Source: CAIWHR01 sp039931775 (lineage in GTDB: Bacteria > Pseudomonadota > Gammaproteobacteria > Burkholderiales > Casimicrobiaceae). Taken from it: a stretch of 64,000 nt of DNA. Shown here in pieces: positions 54,632 to 64,000 of the stretch. Both the position numbers and the translations under genes were made by a program. Under the pieces are notes generated by a model. That model saw nothing but the letters and a program-made list of their open reading frames with translations, made no database searches and was not told the origin of the DNA. The stretch's first letter is position 1. Every line of letters begins with the position of its first letter. The stretch spans positions 62,001 to 126,000 of the forward strand of contig JBDTRG010000041.1 of the NCBI GenBank assembly GCA_039931775.1, written 5' to 3'.

Positions 54632-54731
54632 CGTCGTCGCTCCAAAACAATTCGGGCGTCCCCCTCCGGGCCGCCCGATAGTGCGTATGACTCGCGCTCG
54701 ACGCGCGGCCGGCCCGCCGGCCGGGCCCGTG

Positions 54732-55766
54732 TCAGCTGTTGCCCGTCCGCCACTTCTCGATCTCGCGTTCGATGGCGTCGGCGATGTAGGCGCGCAGCAG
54801 TTTTCCCACCTGCCCGTTGATCGTCGCGATCAGTTCGGCGCTCGCGCGTTCGACGATCGGTTGCATCTGCACCGAGAGCTGCTCGCGCAATCCGGTATCG
54901 GTGAAGATATCGATCCGCTGCAATACCTGCATCCGGATTTCCTCGGCAAGGGCCTCCCAGCGCGCCCAGTCGTCGGCCGCCGGGACTTTGGCGCGGCCGG
55001 GCGACTCGACTTCGATCGCGGGCGCCACGGCCACCGGCAGGTCGATCGCTTCCGCAACCGGCGTGTCGTCGACCGGCAGCGTCTCGCCCATCGGCAGGTC
55101 GACGCCGTCCGTCCTTGCCATGTCGTCGACCGGCGGTGTGTCGAGCGCCGGCAGATCGACGGCTTCGGCGATCGCGGGAACGTTGTCGTCGAAGGGCATC
55201 GCGGTGCCTGCCGACAGGTCGGCGGCTTCGATGGCAAGGTCCGCCTTTCCATCGACGGAAATCGGATCCGCAGCCGGAAGGCCGACCACCGTCGCCTTCG
55301 CCTCGGGCAATTCCGCCGATGGAGGGGGGACGGGTTCCGGGGCCGTCACGGGCGGCGGCGCGGGGATCGCCGGGGCGTTCGCGATGGGTTTCGCGGCGAT
55401 TGCGAAGAGCGGAAGAACGCGCCCGCCGATCGGACCGATGGGGTGCGACGCCATCGGCGGGTTCGCCGTCTCCGCCCGGGCGTCGCGTCCGTCCGCGTCG
55501 CCGCGAACCGAGCGCGGCCAGCCCGAAGGCTCGACGTCGTCTTCGGGCAGTTCGACGATCGATGCGATCTCGATCTCCTCGACCGAGTCCATGAGCTCCG
55601 GGATGTCGTCCAGCACCAACGGCGGCGGCGATACCGCCGCCAAAGGCGCCGGCGCCGTCATCAGGACCGCCTCGGTGAGTTCCGGGATTTCCGTGTCGAT
55701 CTGGTTCGCGCGGTTGCGCCGCATCAACGCGTCGGCCTGCTGCAACAGTTCGCGGGCGGTGGGCAT
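54732..55766 (-). CDS. Acidic, proline-rich repeat protein of unknown function
   Basis: A 344-residue protein in three parts. N-terminal MPTARELLQQADALMRRNR is a conserved-looking helix; the middle (about 35-255) is disordered, Asp/Pro/Ala-rich, with imperfect repeats of the form V-D-L-P ... P-V-D-D; the last ~80 residues are predicted helices (WEALAEEIRMQVLQRIDIFTDTGLREQL, then VGKLLRAYIADAIEREIEKW). Begins 2 bases after the holC stop, so it is co-transcribed with pepA-holC. No function recognised. Confidence 0.75.
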   Translation of the reverse strand: MPTARELLQQADALMRRNRANQIDTEIPELTEAVLMTAPAPLAAVSPPPLVLDDIPELMDSVEEIEIASIVELPEDDVEPSGWPRSVRGDADGRDARAETANPPMASHPIGPIGGRVLPLFAIAAKPIANAPAIPAPPPVTAPEPVPPPSAELPEAKATVVGLPAADPISVDGKADLAIEAADLSAGTAMPFDDNVPAIAEAVDLPALDTPPVDDMARTDGVDLPMGETLPVDDTPVAEAIDLPVAVAPAIEVESPGRAKVPAADDWARWEALAEEIRMQVLQRIDIFTDTGLREQLSVQMQPIVERASAELIATINGQVGKLLRAYIADAIEREIEKWRTGNS

Positions 55767-55768
55767 TG

Positions 55769-56194
55769 CTAGGCTCGTCCTGAGAGGTCGTGCGCGCGAA
55801 CCTCGTACCCGCGCGCCTTGTAGAATTTCCAGCGATCGCGGCCGTCCGCCGCCTGCGCCTCATCGGCGCCGACGATCTCGGCCAGCCGTTCGAACCGGGA
55901 AAAAAACGGCGGCGGCGCCGGATGAAGATTGATCAGCACGGCCGCCGGACCTTCGTGAACGAGCCCATGGTCGACGAGAATCGGCGTCTCTCCCGCAAGC
56001 GGGCTCGCGAGCCGGCAGTGCGGCAGAAAGCCGGTGGGAGGCCACATCCACAGGACCCTTCCGAACGCCATCGTCGCGTCCTCTCCCTCGGTGAGCACGC
56101 GAACACTGCCATGCTGGCGCAAAACCTTGGCGACGAGCTTCGACGCGACTTCGAAGCGGTCGGGGCAGTGCGTGTAAAAGTCGATGACCGTCAT
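55769..56194 (-). CDS. holC: DNA polymerase III chi subunit
   Basis: Clamp-loader accessory that links SSB to the replicase; 141 residues. MTVIDFYTHCPDRFEVASKLVAKVLRQHGSVRVLT, WPPTGFLPHCRLAS (H-C-R) and V-L-I-N-L match HolC, and the C-terminal W-K-F-Y-K-A-R-G-Y is the typical ending. ATG at 56194 chosen by homology; no strong ribosome site. It lies 82 bases after pepA, the common pepA-holC order. Confidence 0.9.
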   Translation of the reverse strand: MTVIDFYTHCPDRFEVASKLVAKVLRQHGSVRVLTEGEDATMAFGRVLWMWPPTGFLPHCRLASPLAGETPILVDHGLVHEGPAAVLINLHPAPPPFFSRFERLAEIVGADEAQAADGRDRWKFYKARGYEVRAHDLSGRA

Positions 56195-56276
56195 TGGCGC
56201 GAACTGCAAATGTCGCTCATCTGGACATCAAATTGGAGCGCTTTCTGATCGATGGCGGCTGCAAGGCGACGGACGC

Positions 56277-57770
56277 CTATGCCTGTTCCTGCGAAAGCAG
56301 CCAAGTCGTCAGCAAGGGCACCGGCCGACCCGTGGCGCCTTTGGCCCGGCCCTCCTTGTTGGCCACGCCGGCGATGTCGAGGTGCGCCCAGTCGAATTTC
56401 CGCGCGAAACGGGAAAGGAAACACGCGGCGGTGATGCTGCCGCCGGCGCGGCTGCCGACGTTGGCGAAATCCGCGAAATTGCTGTTGAGCCCCTCCTGGT
56501 AGTCGTCCCAAAGCGGCATCTGCCACGCGCGATCGTAGGCATCGTCGCCGGCGCCGATCAGGCTGCGGGCGAGCGTATCGCTGTTGCTGAATACACCGCA
56601 GGCGACATGCCCCAGCGCAATGACCATCGCGCCGGTCAGTGTGGCAATGTCGACGACGGCTTCCGGTTCGAAGCGCTCGGCGTAGGTCAGCGCATCCGCG
56701 AGGATCAGCCGTCCCTCGGCATCGGTATTGAGGACCTCGATGGTCTGGCCCGACATGCTCGTCACGACGTCGCCGGGCTTGGTCGCGCTGCCGGAAGGCA
56801 TGTTTTCGCAGGCGGCGACCAGGCCGACTACGTTGACCTTGGCCTTGAGCTCGGCAATCGCCCGGAACGTCCCGAATACGCTGCCGGCACCGCACATGTC
56901 GAACTTCATATGGTCCATGTCGGTTGGTGGCTTCAGCGATATCCCGCCGGTATCGAACGTGACGCCCTTGCCGACCAGCACGACCGGCTTCTGTTTCTTC
57001 GAACTGCCCCGGTACTCGAAGACGATGAACCGTGGTGGCTCCACGCTGCCGTTGGTCACCGACAGGAACGAACCCATCTTGAGCTCCTCGATTTCCTTGC
57101 GCTCGAGCACGGTGACCTTGATGTCGGGAAACTCCGCGGCCATCGCCAGCGCCCTTTCGCCGAGGTAGCTCGGCGTGCAGATGTTGCCCGGCAGGTTGCC
57201 GAGGTCGCGCGTAAGCTCCATGCCGTGGGCGATCGCGAGGCCGCGCGCCGCGGCGGCTTCGCCCGCGACGAGGTCGGAGCGCTGCGGCACCGAGAGAGTG
57301 AGCTTGCGCAGCGGCCGGCGAACCTCCGATTTTTCGCTCTTCATCTGATCGAAGCGGTAAACGGCCTCCATCGCGACGACGACACCGTGCTCGATCCGCC
57401 AGGCGACCTCGCGCCGCTTGACCTTTTCCTCGGTGATGTAGATGACTGCCTCGTAGGACCCGGTCTCGTTCAGGAGCTTGACGGCCGACCGCATGGCCGA
57501 GCGGAATTCCTTGTCGCGGAAATCCCGCTCCTTGCCGAGGCCGATCAGCAGAACGCGATCGGCGAGCGTGCCGCGTACGTTGTGCAAAAGCAGCGTTGCA
57601 CCAAGTTTGCCCTCCATGTCGCCACGGCGGATGATTTCGCTGATATAGCCGTTTGACGCCCGGTCGATCAGTTCCGCGGAAAGCGAAAGCTTGCGGTTGT
57701 CGAAAACCCCGACGACGACGCATGCACTTCGCTGCTTCTCGGGGCTACCGCTTTTTATGGTAAATTCCAT
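56277..57770 (-). CDS. pepA: Cytosol (leucyl) aminopeptidase PepA
   Basis: Two-metal M17 aminopeptidase, 497 residues; in E. coli also a DNA-binding protein in cer recombination and carAB control. The catalytic half has VGKGVTFDTGGISLKPP, MDHMKFDMCGAGSVFG, and N-T-D-A-E-G-R-L-I-L-A-D-A-L, the family signature. The N-terminal domain is complete. Divergent from lptF. Confidence 0.96.
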   Translation of the reverse strand: MEFTIKSGSPEKQRSACVVVGVFDNRKLSLSAELIDRASNGYISEIIRRGDMEGKLGATLLLHNVRGTLADRVLLIGLGKERDFRDKEFRSAMRSAVKLLNETGSYEAVIYITEEKVKRREVAWRIEHGVVVAMEAVYRFDQMKSEKSEVRRPLRKLTLSVPQRSDLVAGEAAAARGLAIAHGMELTRDLGNLPGNICTPSYLGERALAMAAEFPDIKVTVLERKEIEELKMGSFLSVTNGSVEPPRFIVFEYRGSSKKQKPVVLVGKGVTFDTGGISLKPPTDMDHMKFDMCGAGSVFGTFRAIAELKAKVNVVGLVAACENMPSGSATKPGDVVTSMSGQTIEVLNTDAEGRLILADALTYAERFEPEAVVDIATLTGAMVIALGHVACGVFSNSDTLARSLIGAGDDAYDRAWQMPLWDDYQEGLNSNFADFANVGSRAGGSITAACFLSRFARKFDWAHLDIAGVANKEGRAKGATGRPVPLLTTWLLSQEQA

Positions 57771-57801
57771 CGCTGCCCTAGCCTCCCACTATTGGGTTTC
57801 T

Positions 57802-57836
57802 TTGCCCTAACGCGTAATAGATCGCATTATTGGCAA
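57802..57836. promoter_or_regulatory. Overlapping divergent promoters of lptF and pepA
   Basis: Plus: TTGCCC (57802-57807), 17 bases, CATTAT (57825-57830) for lptF. Minus: TTGCCA (57836-57831) with a poor -10 for pepA. The two -35 boxes form an inverted TTGCC/GGCAA pair. Moderate fit only. Confidence 0.4.
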
Positions 57837-57870
57837 AAGGGCCCGAAAAAGTCAAAATTCTCCAAGCGGC

Positions 57871-58971
57871 ATGATTTTCCGGCGCAGTCTGGTGCGCGAG
57901 ATGACGGCGACGGCCATTGGCCTGTTCCTCGTGCTGATGGCCATCCTGTTCACCAATCTCGTGCTGCGCCTTCTCGCCCGGGCGGCGGGCGGGACGGTCG
58001 CTCCGGAGGGAATTCTCGCACTTTTGGGCTTTAACGCCCTGTTTTACTTCAACATCCTGCTTTCGGTCACGGTGTTTGTGACCGTGCTGCTCACGCTGTC
58101 GCGCTGGTACCGCGATAGCGAAATGATCGTCTGGTTCAGCTCGGGCCAGGGCCTTACCTCCTGGCTGCGACCGATCATGTGGTTTGCCGCCCCGTTCTTC
58201 GCGGCAATCCTGGTCCTTTCACTTTTCCTCTCGCCGTGGGCCGAGCAGCGCCGGCTCGAATTCGAGCGCCAGCTCGAGTCTCGCGACGACATCACGCTGC
58301 TCACGCCGGGGCTCTTCCGGGAGTTTCGGCGGGCCAACCTGGTCGTCTTCATCGAGAGCATCAATACGTTTGACGGGACGATCCGCAATGTCTTCCTGCA
58401 TTCCGTCGACGAAGGGAAGGATTCCACGACCGTCGCCCGGTCGGGGATGCTGCAGATGGCGGCGAACGGCGACCGGTTCATTGTGCTGAACGACGGACGA
58501 CGGTACGAAGGGAAGGCCGGCACCGCCGATTACCAGATCGTCGAGTTCGCTTCGCTGGGGCGGCGCATCGAACCGGCGGAACTCCGAGCTTTGCCTTCCT
58601 CGACAAAGGCGATTCCGACGGCGACGCTGATCGCTCTCAATGGCCCCACCGAGCGCGCCGAGCTCTTCTGGCGGCTCTCGGTACCGATCTCCGCGCTGGT
58701 GCTAACGCTGCTGGCGGTCCCGCTCGCCTACGTGAATCCGCGGATCGGCCGCTCGTTCAACCTGCTGGCCGCCGGGTTCATGTACATGCTGTACAGCAAC
58801 TGCCTCAACATCGTGCAGAGCTTCATCGCGCAGGACAAACTCGGATTCGTGCCGGGCCTCATCCTGCCGCACGCGATCGCCATCGGGGTCGTGCTGCTGC
58901 TCTTCGGGCATCAGTTGTCGCTGTTCGGCGTGCTTCGCGGCAGATTGCGGCCCAAGGGTGCCCCGGCATGA
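57871..58971 (+). CDS. lptF: LPS export permease LptF
   Basis: Inner membrane subunit of the LptB2FG lipopolysaccharide extractor, 366 residues. Six membrane helices flank a periplasmic beta-jellyroll; seen are MIFRRSLVREMTATAIGLFLVLMAILFTN, LSRWYRDSEMIVWFSSG (coupling helix region), and VPLAYVNPRIGRSFNLLAAGFMYMLYSNCLNI. Overlaps lptG by ATGA. Confidence 0.95.
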   Translation: MIFRRSLVREMTATAIGLFLVLMAILFTNLVLRLLARAAGGTVAPEGILALLGFNALFYFNILLSVTVFVTVLLTLSRWYRDSEMIVWFSSGQGLTSWLRPIMWFAAPFFAAILVLSLFLSPWAEQRRLEFERQLESRDDITLLTPGLFREFRRANLVVFIESINTFDGTIRNVFLHSVDEGKDSTTVARSGMLQMAANGDRFIVLNDGRRYEGKAGTADYQIVEFASLGRRIEPAELRALPSSTKAIPTATLIALNGPTERAELFWRLSVPISALVLTLLAVPLAYVNPRIGRSFNLLAAGFMYMLYSNCLNIVQSFIAQDKLGFVPGLILPHAIAIGVVLLLFGHQLSLFGVLRGRLRPKGAPA

Positions 58972-60050
58972 AGACGCTGACGCGATACATCGGCCGCGAA
59001 GTGCTGGTGTCGATCCTGCTGATTTTCATGGCACTCGTCATGCTGTTCGCGTTCTTCGACCTGATCCACGAGTTGGGCGACGTCGGGCGCGGCGGATATA
59101 CGATTACTGCTGCCCTGCTTTTCGTCGCGCTGCAGCTGCCGGCGCGGATGTACGAACTCTTTCCGGTCGCCACGCTGATCGGCACGCTGTTCGGGTTGGC
59201 ACAGCTCGTCTCGAGCTCGGAGTACACGGTGATGCGCGCGTCGGGCGCCTCGCTGCTGCAGGTCGGCTGGGCGCTGATGCGCATCGGCATCCCGTTGGCG
59301 CTCGTCACGTTTCTCGCCGGCGAGTTCGTCGCCCCGCAGGCCGCGTTTCTCTCACAGAAGGTCCGTGCGCAGGCGCGCGGCGACATGTCGCGCGTCGTCG
59401 CCCAGCAGTTCCAGTCCGGATTCTGGTTCAAGCAGGACCAGACCTTCGTCAATATCCGCAGCGTGCTGGCCGACCTGACGCTGGTCGGTGTGCGCATCTA
59501 CGAGTTCGACCGTGACCTGCGCCTAAAGATCGTGCGCAACGCCGAGTCGGGCACCTTCACCGGCAACGGTCATTGGCGCCTCAAGACGGTGAGGACCACC
59601 GAGATCTCCCTGACGGAGACGCGCGTGACGCAGGCCGACGACTACGCATGGGAAACGGTGCTGCGACCCTCACTCCTGACCGTCTACCAGGTGGCCCCGG
59701 AAAAACTCGAGCTCAACACGCTGTGGGAAAACATGCGGCTGCTCGATACCGGCGCGCAAAAGACGTCGCGGTTCGAGATCGCGTTCTGGAACAAGGTGTT
59801 CTACCCGGTCGCCGTGCTCGTCATGATGATCGTAGCGTTGCCGTTCTCCTACTTCCAGCGCCGGCAGGGAGGGGTCGGATTCCGGATGTTCGCCGGCACG
59901 ATCCTCGGCCTGACGTTTTTCCTGATTGGCCGCCTGTTCTCCAACCTCGGGGTCTTGAACGACTGGCCACCTCTATTTTCCGCGGCCTTCCCGCTGGTGG
60001 CTTTCGTCCTGATGACGTTCGCGCTGCTGTGGTGGCTCGAGCGGCGCTGA
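58968..60050 (+). CDS. lptG: LPS export permease LptG
   Basis: Partner of LptF, 360 residues, same fold. MKTLTRYIGREVLVSILLIFMALVMLFAFFDLI, GLAQLVSSSEYTVMRASGASLLQVGW (coupling helix) and PFSYFQRRQGGVGFRMFAGTILGLTFFLIGRLFSNLG are typical. The stop is followed 10 bases later by REP-like copy 2. Confidence 0.95.
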   Translation: MKTLTRYIGREVLVSILLIFMALVMLFAFFDLIHELGDVGRGGYTITAALLFVALQLPARMYELFPVATLIGTLFGLAQLVSSSEYTVMRASGASLLQVGWALMRIGIPLALVTFLAGEFVAPQAAFLSQKVRAQARGDMSRVVAQQFQSGFWFKQDQTFVNIRSVLADLTLVGVRIYEFDRDLRLKIVRNAESGTFTGNGHWRLKTVRTTEISLTETRVTQADDYAWETVLRPSLLTVYQVAPEKLELNTLWENMRLLDTGAQKTSRFEIAFWNKVFYPVAVLVMMIVALPFSYFQRRQGGVGFRMFAGTILGLTFFLIGRLFSNLGVLNDWPPLFSAAFPLVAFVLMTFALLWWLERR

Positions 60051-60060
60051 AAAGTAGTGA

Positions 60061-60141
60061 AAAGTAGGGTCAGACTCGACTTTCGTGCGCGTTGCATCCA
60101 AGCGCAATGGTGTCGGCGAAAGTCGAGTCTGACCCTACTTT
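60061..60141. repeat. REP-like inverted repeat, copy 2
   Basis: Two perfectly complementary 23-base arms (60061-60083, 60119-60141) with the core GTAGGGTCAGACTCGAC and a 35-base loop unlike that of copy 1. Directly upstream, GAAAAGTAG at 60049-60057 duplicates the arm's edge. It sits between lptG and the rpmA terminator. Confidence 0.88.
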
Positions 60142-60172
60142 TTGATCCTCGCAGGCGCGCAATCGCGGTCCC

Positions 60173-60197
60173 AAAAAAACCCGGCGCGAAGGCCGGG
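60173..60197 (-). terminator. Intrinsic terminator of rplU-rpmA
   Basis: Minus strand: CCCGGC, 6-base loop, GCCGGG, then seven U. On the plus strand the same stem is followed by ATTTTCTTT and could also end lptFG transcripts. Confidence 0.85.
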
Positions 60198-60251
60198 ATT
60201 TTCTTTCAGGCGCGACAGCCCACGAGGGGCCGTGCGTCGATGCGCAGCGTA

Positions 60252-60515
60252 TCAGGCCGCGTCGGGTGTGATGCTGACCATCTTCCGCTTGTCCTTGCCT
60301 TTCGTGGCGAACAAGACCTTGCCGCGGACCAGCGCGAAGAGCGTGTGGTCCTTGCCCATCCCGACGTTGACGCCCGCATGGATCTGCGTGCCTCGCTGGC
60401 GGACGATGATGCTGCCCGCATTGATGAGCTCGCCGCCGTAGGACTTGACGCCGAGGCGCTTCGATTCCGAGTCGCGGCCGTTGCGTGAACTGCCGCCCGC
60501 CTTTTTATGTGCCAT
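60252..60515 (-). CDS. rpmA: 50S ribosomal protein L27
   Basis: An 87-residue ribosomal protein near the peptidyl transferase centre. M-A-H-K-K-A-G-G-S-S-R-N-G-R-D-S-E-S-K-R-L-G and QRGTQIHAGVNVGMGKDHTLFALVRGKV are diagnostic. 15 bases after rplU. obgE, which often follows rpmA, is absent here; a terminator and lptG come next. Confidence 0.97.
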   Translation of the reverse strand: MAHKKAGGSSRNGRDSESKRLGVKSYGGELINAGSIIVRQRGTQIHAGVNVGMGKDHTLFALVRGKVLFATKGKDKRKMVSITPDAA

Positions 60516-60530
60516 GGTGAATGCTCTCCG

Positions 60531-60842
60531 TCAGCCGACGATGCTGTCGATCTTGAGTTCGGTGTAGTTCTGGCGATGGCCCTGGTGCTTCTGGTAGTGC
60601 TTGCGCCGGCGCATCTTGAAGATGCGGACCTTGTCGCCGCGGCCGTGGCTGACGACGGTCGCCTTGACCGTTGCACCCGCAAGCATCGGCTGACCCACAC
60701 GAACGCTTTCGCCTTCGCCGACCATCAGCACCTGGTCGAGCACGACCTCCGCGCCGACGTCCGCCGTCAGCGTTTCCACCTTGAGCTTTTCGCCCGGGGC
60801 GACCCGATACTGCTTGCCGCCGGTTTTGATGACCGCGTACAT
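60531..60842 (-). CDS. rplU: 50S ribosomal protein L21
   Basis: A 103-residue 23S-binding protein beginning MYAVIKTGGKQYRVAPGEKLKVE and ending with KMRRRKHYQKHQGHRQNYTELKI, the L21 signature. The ATG at 60842 is the family start; an in-frame upstream extension is leader sequence. First gene of rplU-rpmA. Confidence 0.97.
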   Translation of the reverse strand: MYAVIKTGGKQYRVAPGEKLKVETLTADVGAEVVLDQVLMVGEGESVRVGQPMLAGATVKATVVSHGRGDKVRIFKMRRRKHYQKHQGHRQNYTELKIDSIVG

Positions 60843-60939
60843 GCCGATACTCCGCTCGTTTGACTTTCGCTTTCGCTCGCAAGCCCCGATGGCCTGCGAT
60901 CGATTGACTCGTTGCCGCATTGACTGGGGAAAGCCTTAC

Positions 60940-60969
60940 ATTTTAAGCGGTTAGGGGCATTCCTGTCAA
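60940..60969 (-). promoter_or_regulatory. rplU-rpmA promoter
   Basis: Minus strand TTGACA (60969-60964), 18 bases, TAAAAT (60945-60940): near consensus, as expected for ribosomal protein genes. Predicted leader of about 90 bases; no structured leader was recognised in it. Confidence 0.75.
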
Positions 60970-61174
60970 AGGTTGCCGAATTGCCCGGGAGTCGGGGGCC
61001 GAAACGGCTCGGCGCTGGCGGCGAAACCCGCGGCCTTTCGGCCCTCGGCGGCCCCGAAAACCCGCTCCGGGACCTCGGTTACAATCCTTCGCTCGCCGCG
61101 CCATCGCGCCGGTCCCCGCCGGCGCAGGGAACCGCTCCCGCCGACCAACCGGCGCCGCAATCGCACACCGCTTT

Positions 61175-62143
61175 GTGACTCCCGACTCTCTGAAATCCCT
61201 GCTCGCCCCCGAAATGGCCGAGGTCGATCGCGTATTGCGCGAGAGCCTCGGCTCGGAGGTCGCGCTGATCCGGCAGATTTCCGAATACATCGTCGGTGGC
61301 GGCGGAAAGCGCCTGCGGCCCGCGCTTGTCCTGCTGACCGCGCGTGCGTGCGGCTACCCAGGAAAGCACCATTACACGCTGGCGGCGGTCGTCGAAATGA
61401 TCCATACGGCGACGCTGTTGCACGACGACGTCGTCGACGAATCGAAGCTTCGGCGCGGCCACGCGACGGCCAATGCCACGTTCGGTAACGCCGCGTCGGT
61501 GCTCGTCGGCGACTTCCTGTACTCGCGCGCCTTTCAGCTGATGGTCGGTGTGGGCTCGGTGCGCGTGCTGGAAATCCTGTCCGAAGCGACCAACGTGATC
61601 GCCGAGGGCGAGGTCCTTCAGCTGATGAACTCCGGCAATCCCAACCTGGACGAGTCCGCCTACCTGACGGTCATCCGGCGCAAGACGGCCAAGCTCTTCG
61701 AGGCGGCCGCCCAGCTTGGCGCGGTGATCGGCGGGGCCTCGCCCGAGCGCGAGGCGGACCTCGCGCGCTACGGCATGCACCTCGGAACGTCCTTCCAGCT
61801 GGTCGACGACGTTCTCGACTACAGGGGTGAGCAGGACGCGATCGGCAAGAATCTCGGCGACGATCTCGCGGAAGGCAAGATGACGCTCCCCTTGATCCGC
61901 GCGATTTCGGTCGGCACTCCGGAAGACGCCGCGCTGATACGGGCCGCGATCACCGGCGGCCGGCTCACCGAATTCGCACCGGTGATGGACGTGCTCGCAC
62001 GCACCGGTTCTCTCGACTACGCACTGTCCTGCGCGATCCGCGAAAGCGAATCCGCTGCCGCCTGCGTGGCCGGTCTGCCGTTATCGCCGCACCGCGAAAG
62101 TCTGCTAGAATTGTCGGCTTTCGCGGCTCGGCGCACGTACTGA
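61175..62143 (+). CDS. ispB: Polyprenyl (octaprenyl) diphosphate synthase
   Basis: Makes the ubiquinone side chain; 322 residues. First Asp-rich motif L-L-H-D-D-V-V-D-E, preceded by GGGGKRLRPALVLL; second motif QLVDDVLDYRGEQDAIGKNLGDDLAEGKMTLPLI. The GTG at 61175 gives the usual N terminus (LKSLLAPEMAEVDRVLRESL). Divergent from rplU, as in E. coli; the 254-base-plus spacer (60970-61174) shows no clear ispB promoter. Chain length cannot be read directly. Confidence 0.93.
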   Translation: MTPDSLKSLLAPEMAEVDRVLRESLGSEVALIRQISEYIVGGGGKRLRPALVLLTARACGYPGKHHYTLAAVVEMIHTATLLHDDVVDESKLRRGHATANATFGNAASVLVGDFLYSRAFQLMVGVGSVRVLEILSEATNVIAEGEVLQLMNSGNPNLDESAYLTVIRRKTAKLFEAAAQLGAVIGGASPEREADLARYGMHLGTSFQLVDDVLDYRGEQDAIGKNLGDDLAEGKMTLPLIRAISVGTPEDAALIRAAITGGRLTEFAPVMDVLARTGSLDYALSCAIRESESAAACVAGLPLSPHRESLLELSAFAARRTY

Positions 62144-62243
62144 TTCACCTTATGCGCCAACGGCATGGCCGCGGACCCGCGATCATGCCGTTCTCCCGCC
62201 GCGGGGCATCGCAAGTGAGTGTGCCAGCAAACGACAGACAACT

Positions 62244-62320
62244 CGGGGTGTAGCTTAGCCTGGTAGAGCGCTACGTTCGGGACGTAGAGGCCGGAGGTTC
62301 AAATCCTCTCACCCCGACCA
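62244..62320 (+). tRNA. tRNA-Pro (CGG)
   Basis: A complete 77-base cloverleaf: acceptor CGGGGTG pairs with CACCCCG, anticodon stem CTACG/CGTAG around loop TTCGGGA (anticodon CGG), T-arm with GTTCAAATC, and encoded CCA at 62318-62320. It reads CCG, a frequent codon in this GC-rich DNA. Confidence 0.97.
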
Positions 62321-62373
62321 GATCGACGACATCGCCGTGGCGAAATCCGCGGCGATTTTTTGTCTGGCGAGCG

Positions 62374-64000
<1,627 letters not shown>

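Noticed and set aside
54660..54731. GC-rich hairpin between aroF and the acidic repeat gene
   Set aside because: GGCCGGCCCGCCGGCCGGG can pair in several ways but has no T-run; could be composition alone.

Overview
The window is a gene-dense, GC-rich chromosomal segment, most likely from a betaproteobacterium. That assignment is an inference from gene content and order: collinear glyA-nrdR-ribD-ribE and ribB/ribA-like-ribH-nusB-thiL blocks, an incomplete PilE/FimT/PilV/W/X/Y1 minor pilin operon, pepA-holC-valS neighbourhoods, divergent pmbA/darP, RibBX-type riboflavin enzyme, and dispersed GC-rich repeats of a kind often seen in Burkholderiales-like genomes. No genus can be named from sequence alone. 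No rRNA, CRISPR array, transposase, integrase or prophage gene is visible; one tRNA (Pro, anticodon CGG) is present.

Layout. 0-4.3 kb (minus): ribBX-ribH-nusB, an orphan iron/phosphonate-type ABC binding protein, thiL and a zinc-ribbon protein cut by the window edge. 4.5-8.4 kb: a GYD-domain protein, then a minus-strand catabolic set (zeta-class GST isomerase, fumarylacetoacetate hydrolase family enzyme, formamidase-like hydrolase) and glutaryl-CoA dehydrogenase. 8.7-16.8 kb (plus): type IV pilus minor pilins and the large tip protein PilY1. 16.9-18.3 kb: rlmJ and a cupin. 18.3-23.3 kb (minus): a MarR-controlled EmrAB-type tripartite drug efflux operon. 23.6-26.3 kb (plus): a 36-residue-repeat coiled-coil protein coupled to a GAF-GAF-PAS-cyclase-TPR adenylate cyclase. 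26.3-30 kb (minus): glyA-nrdR-ribD-ribE. Reading the minus strand, the two riboflavin blocks are collinear, with the 22 kb from GYD to cyclase sitting between ribE and ribBX.

30-34 kb: a TRAP transporter (dctQM and a convergent dctP of the keto-acid type). 34-48.4 kb: a conserved PilZ-like protein, pmbA, darP, mog, an EamA exporter, mtfA, rmuC, a DUF2891 protein, a small epimerase, typA, a RhlE-type RNA helicase and rlmM. 48.4-57.8 kb (minus): an MFS exporter, valS, a Tat-exported MsrB, a small secreted protein, DAHP synthase, an acidic repeat protein, holC and pepA. 57.9-60 kb: lptF-lptG. 60.2-62.1 kb: rpmA-rplU divergent from ispB. 62.2-64 kb: tRNA-Pro and hutU, the latter running off the end.

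Most of the window is core housekeeping. The parts most worth a second look are the repeat coiled-coil/CyaB1-like cyclase pair, an apparently leaderless MarR gene with its operator inside the promoter spacer, two copies of a REP-like inverted repeat (one lodged between a stop codon and the next start codon), and a dispersed GC-rich repeat that has become in-frame coding sequence at the N terminus of the RNA helicase. No intergenic stretch exceeds 300 bases.
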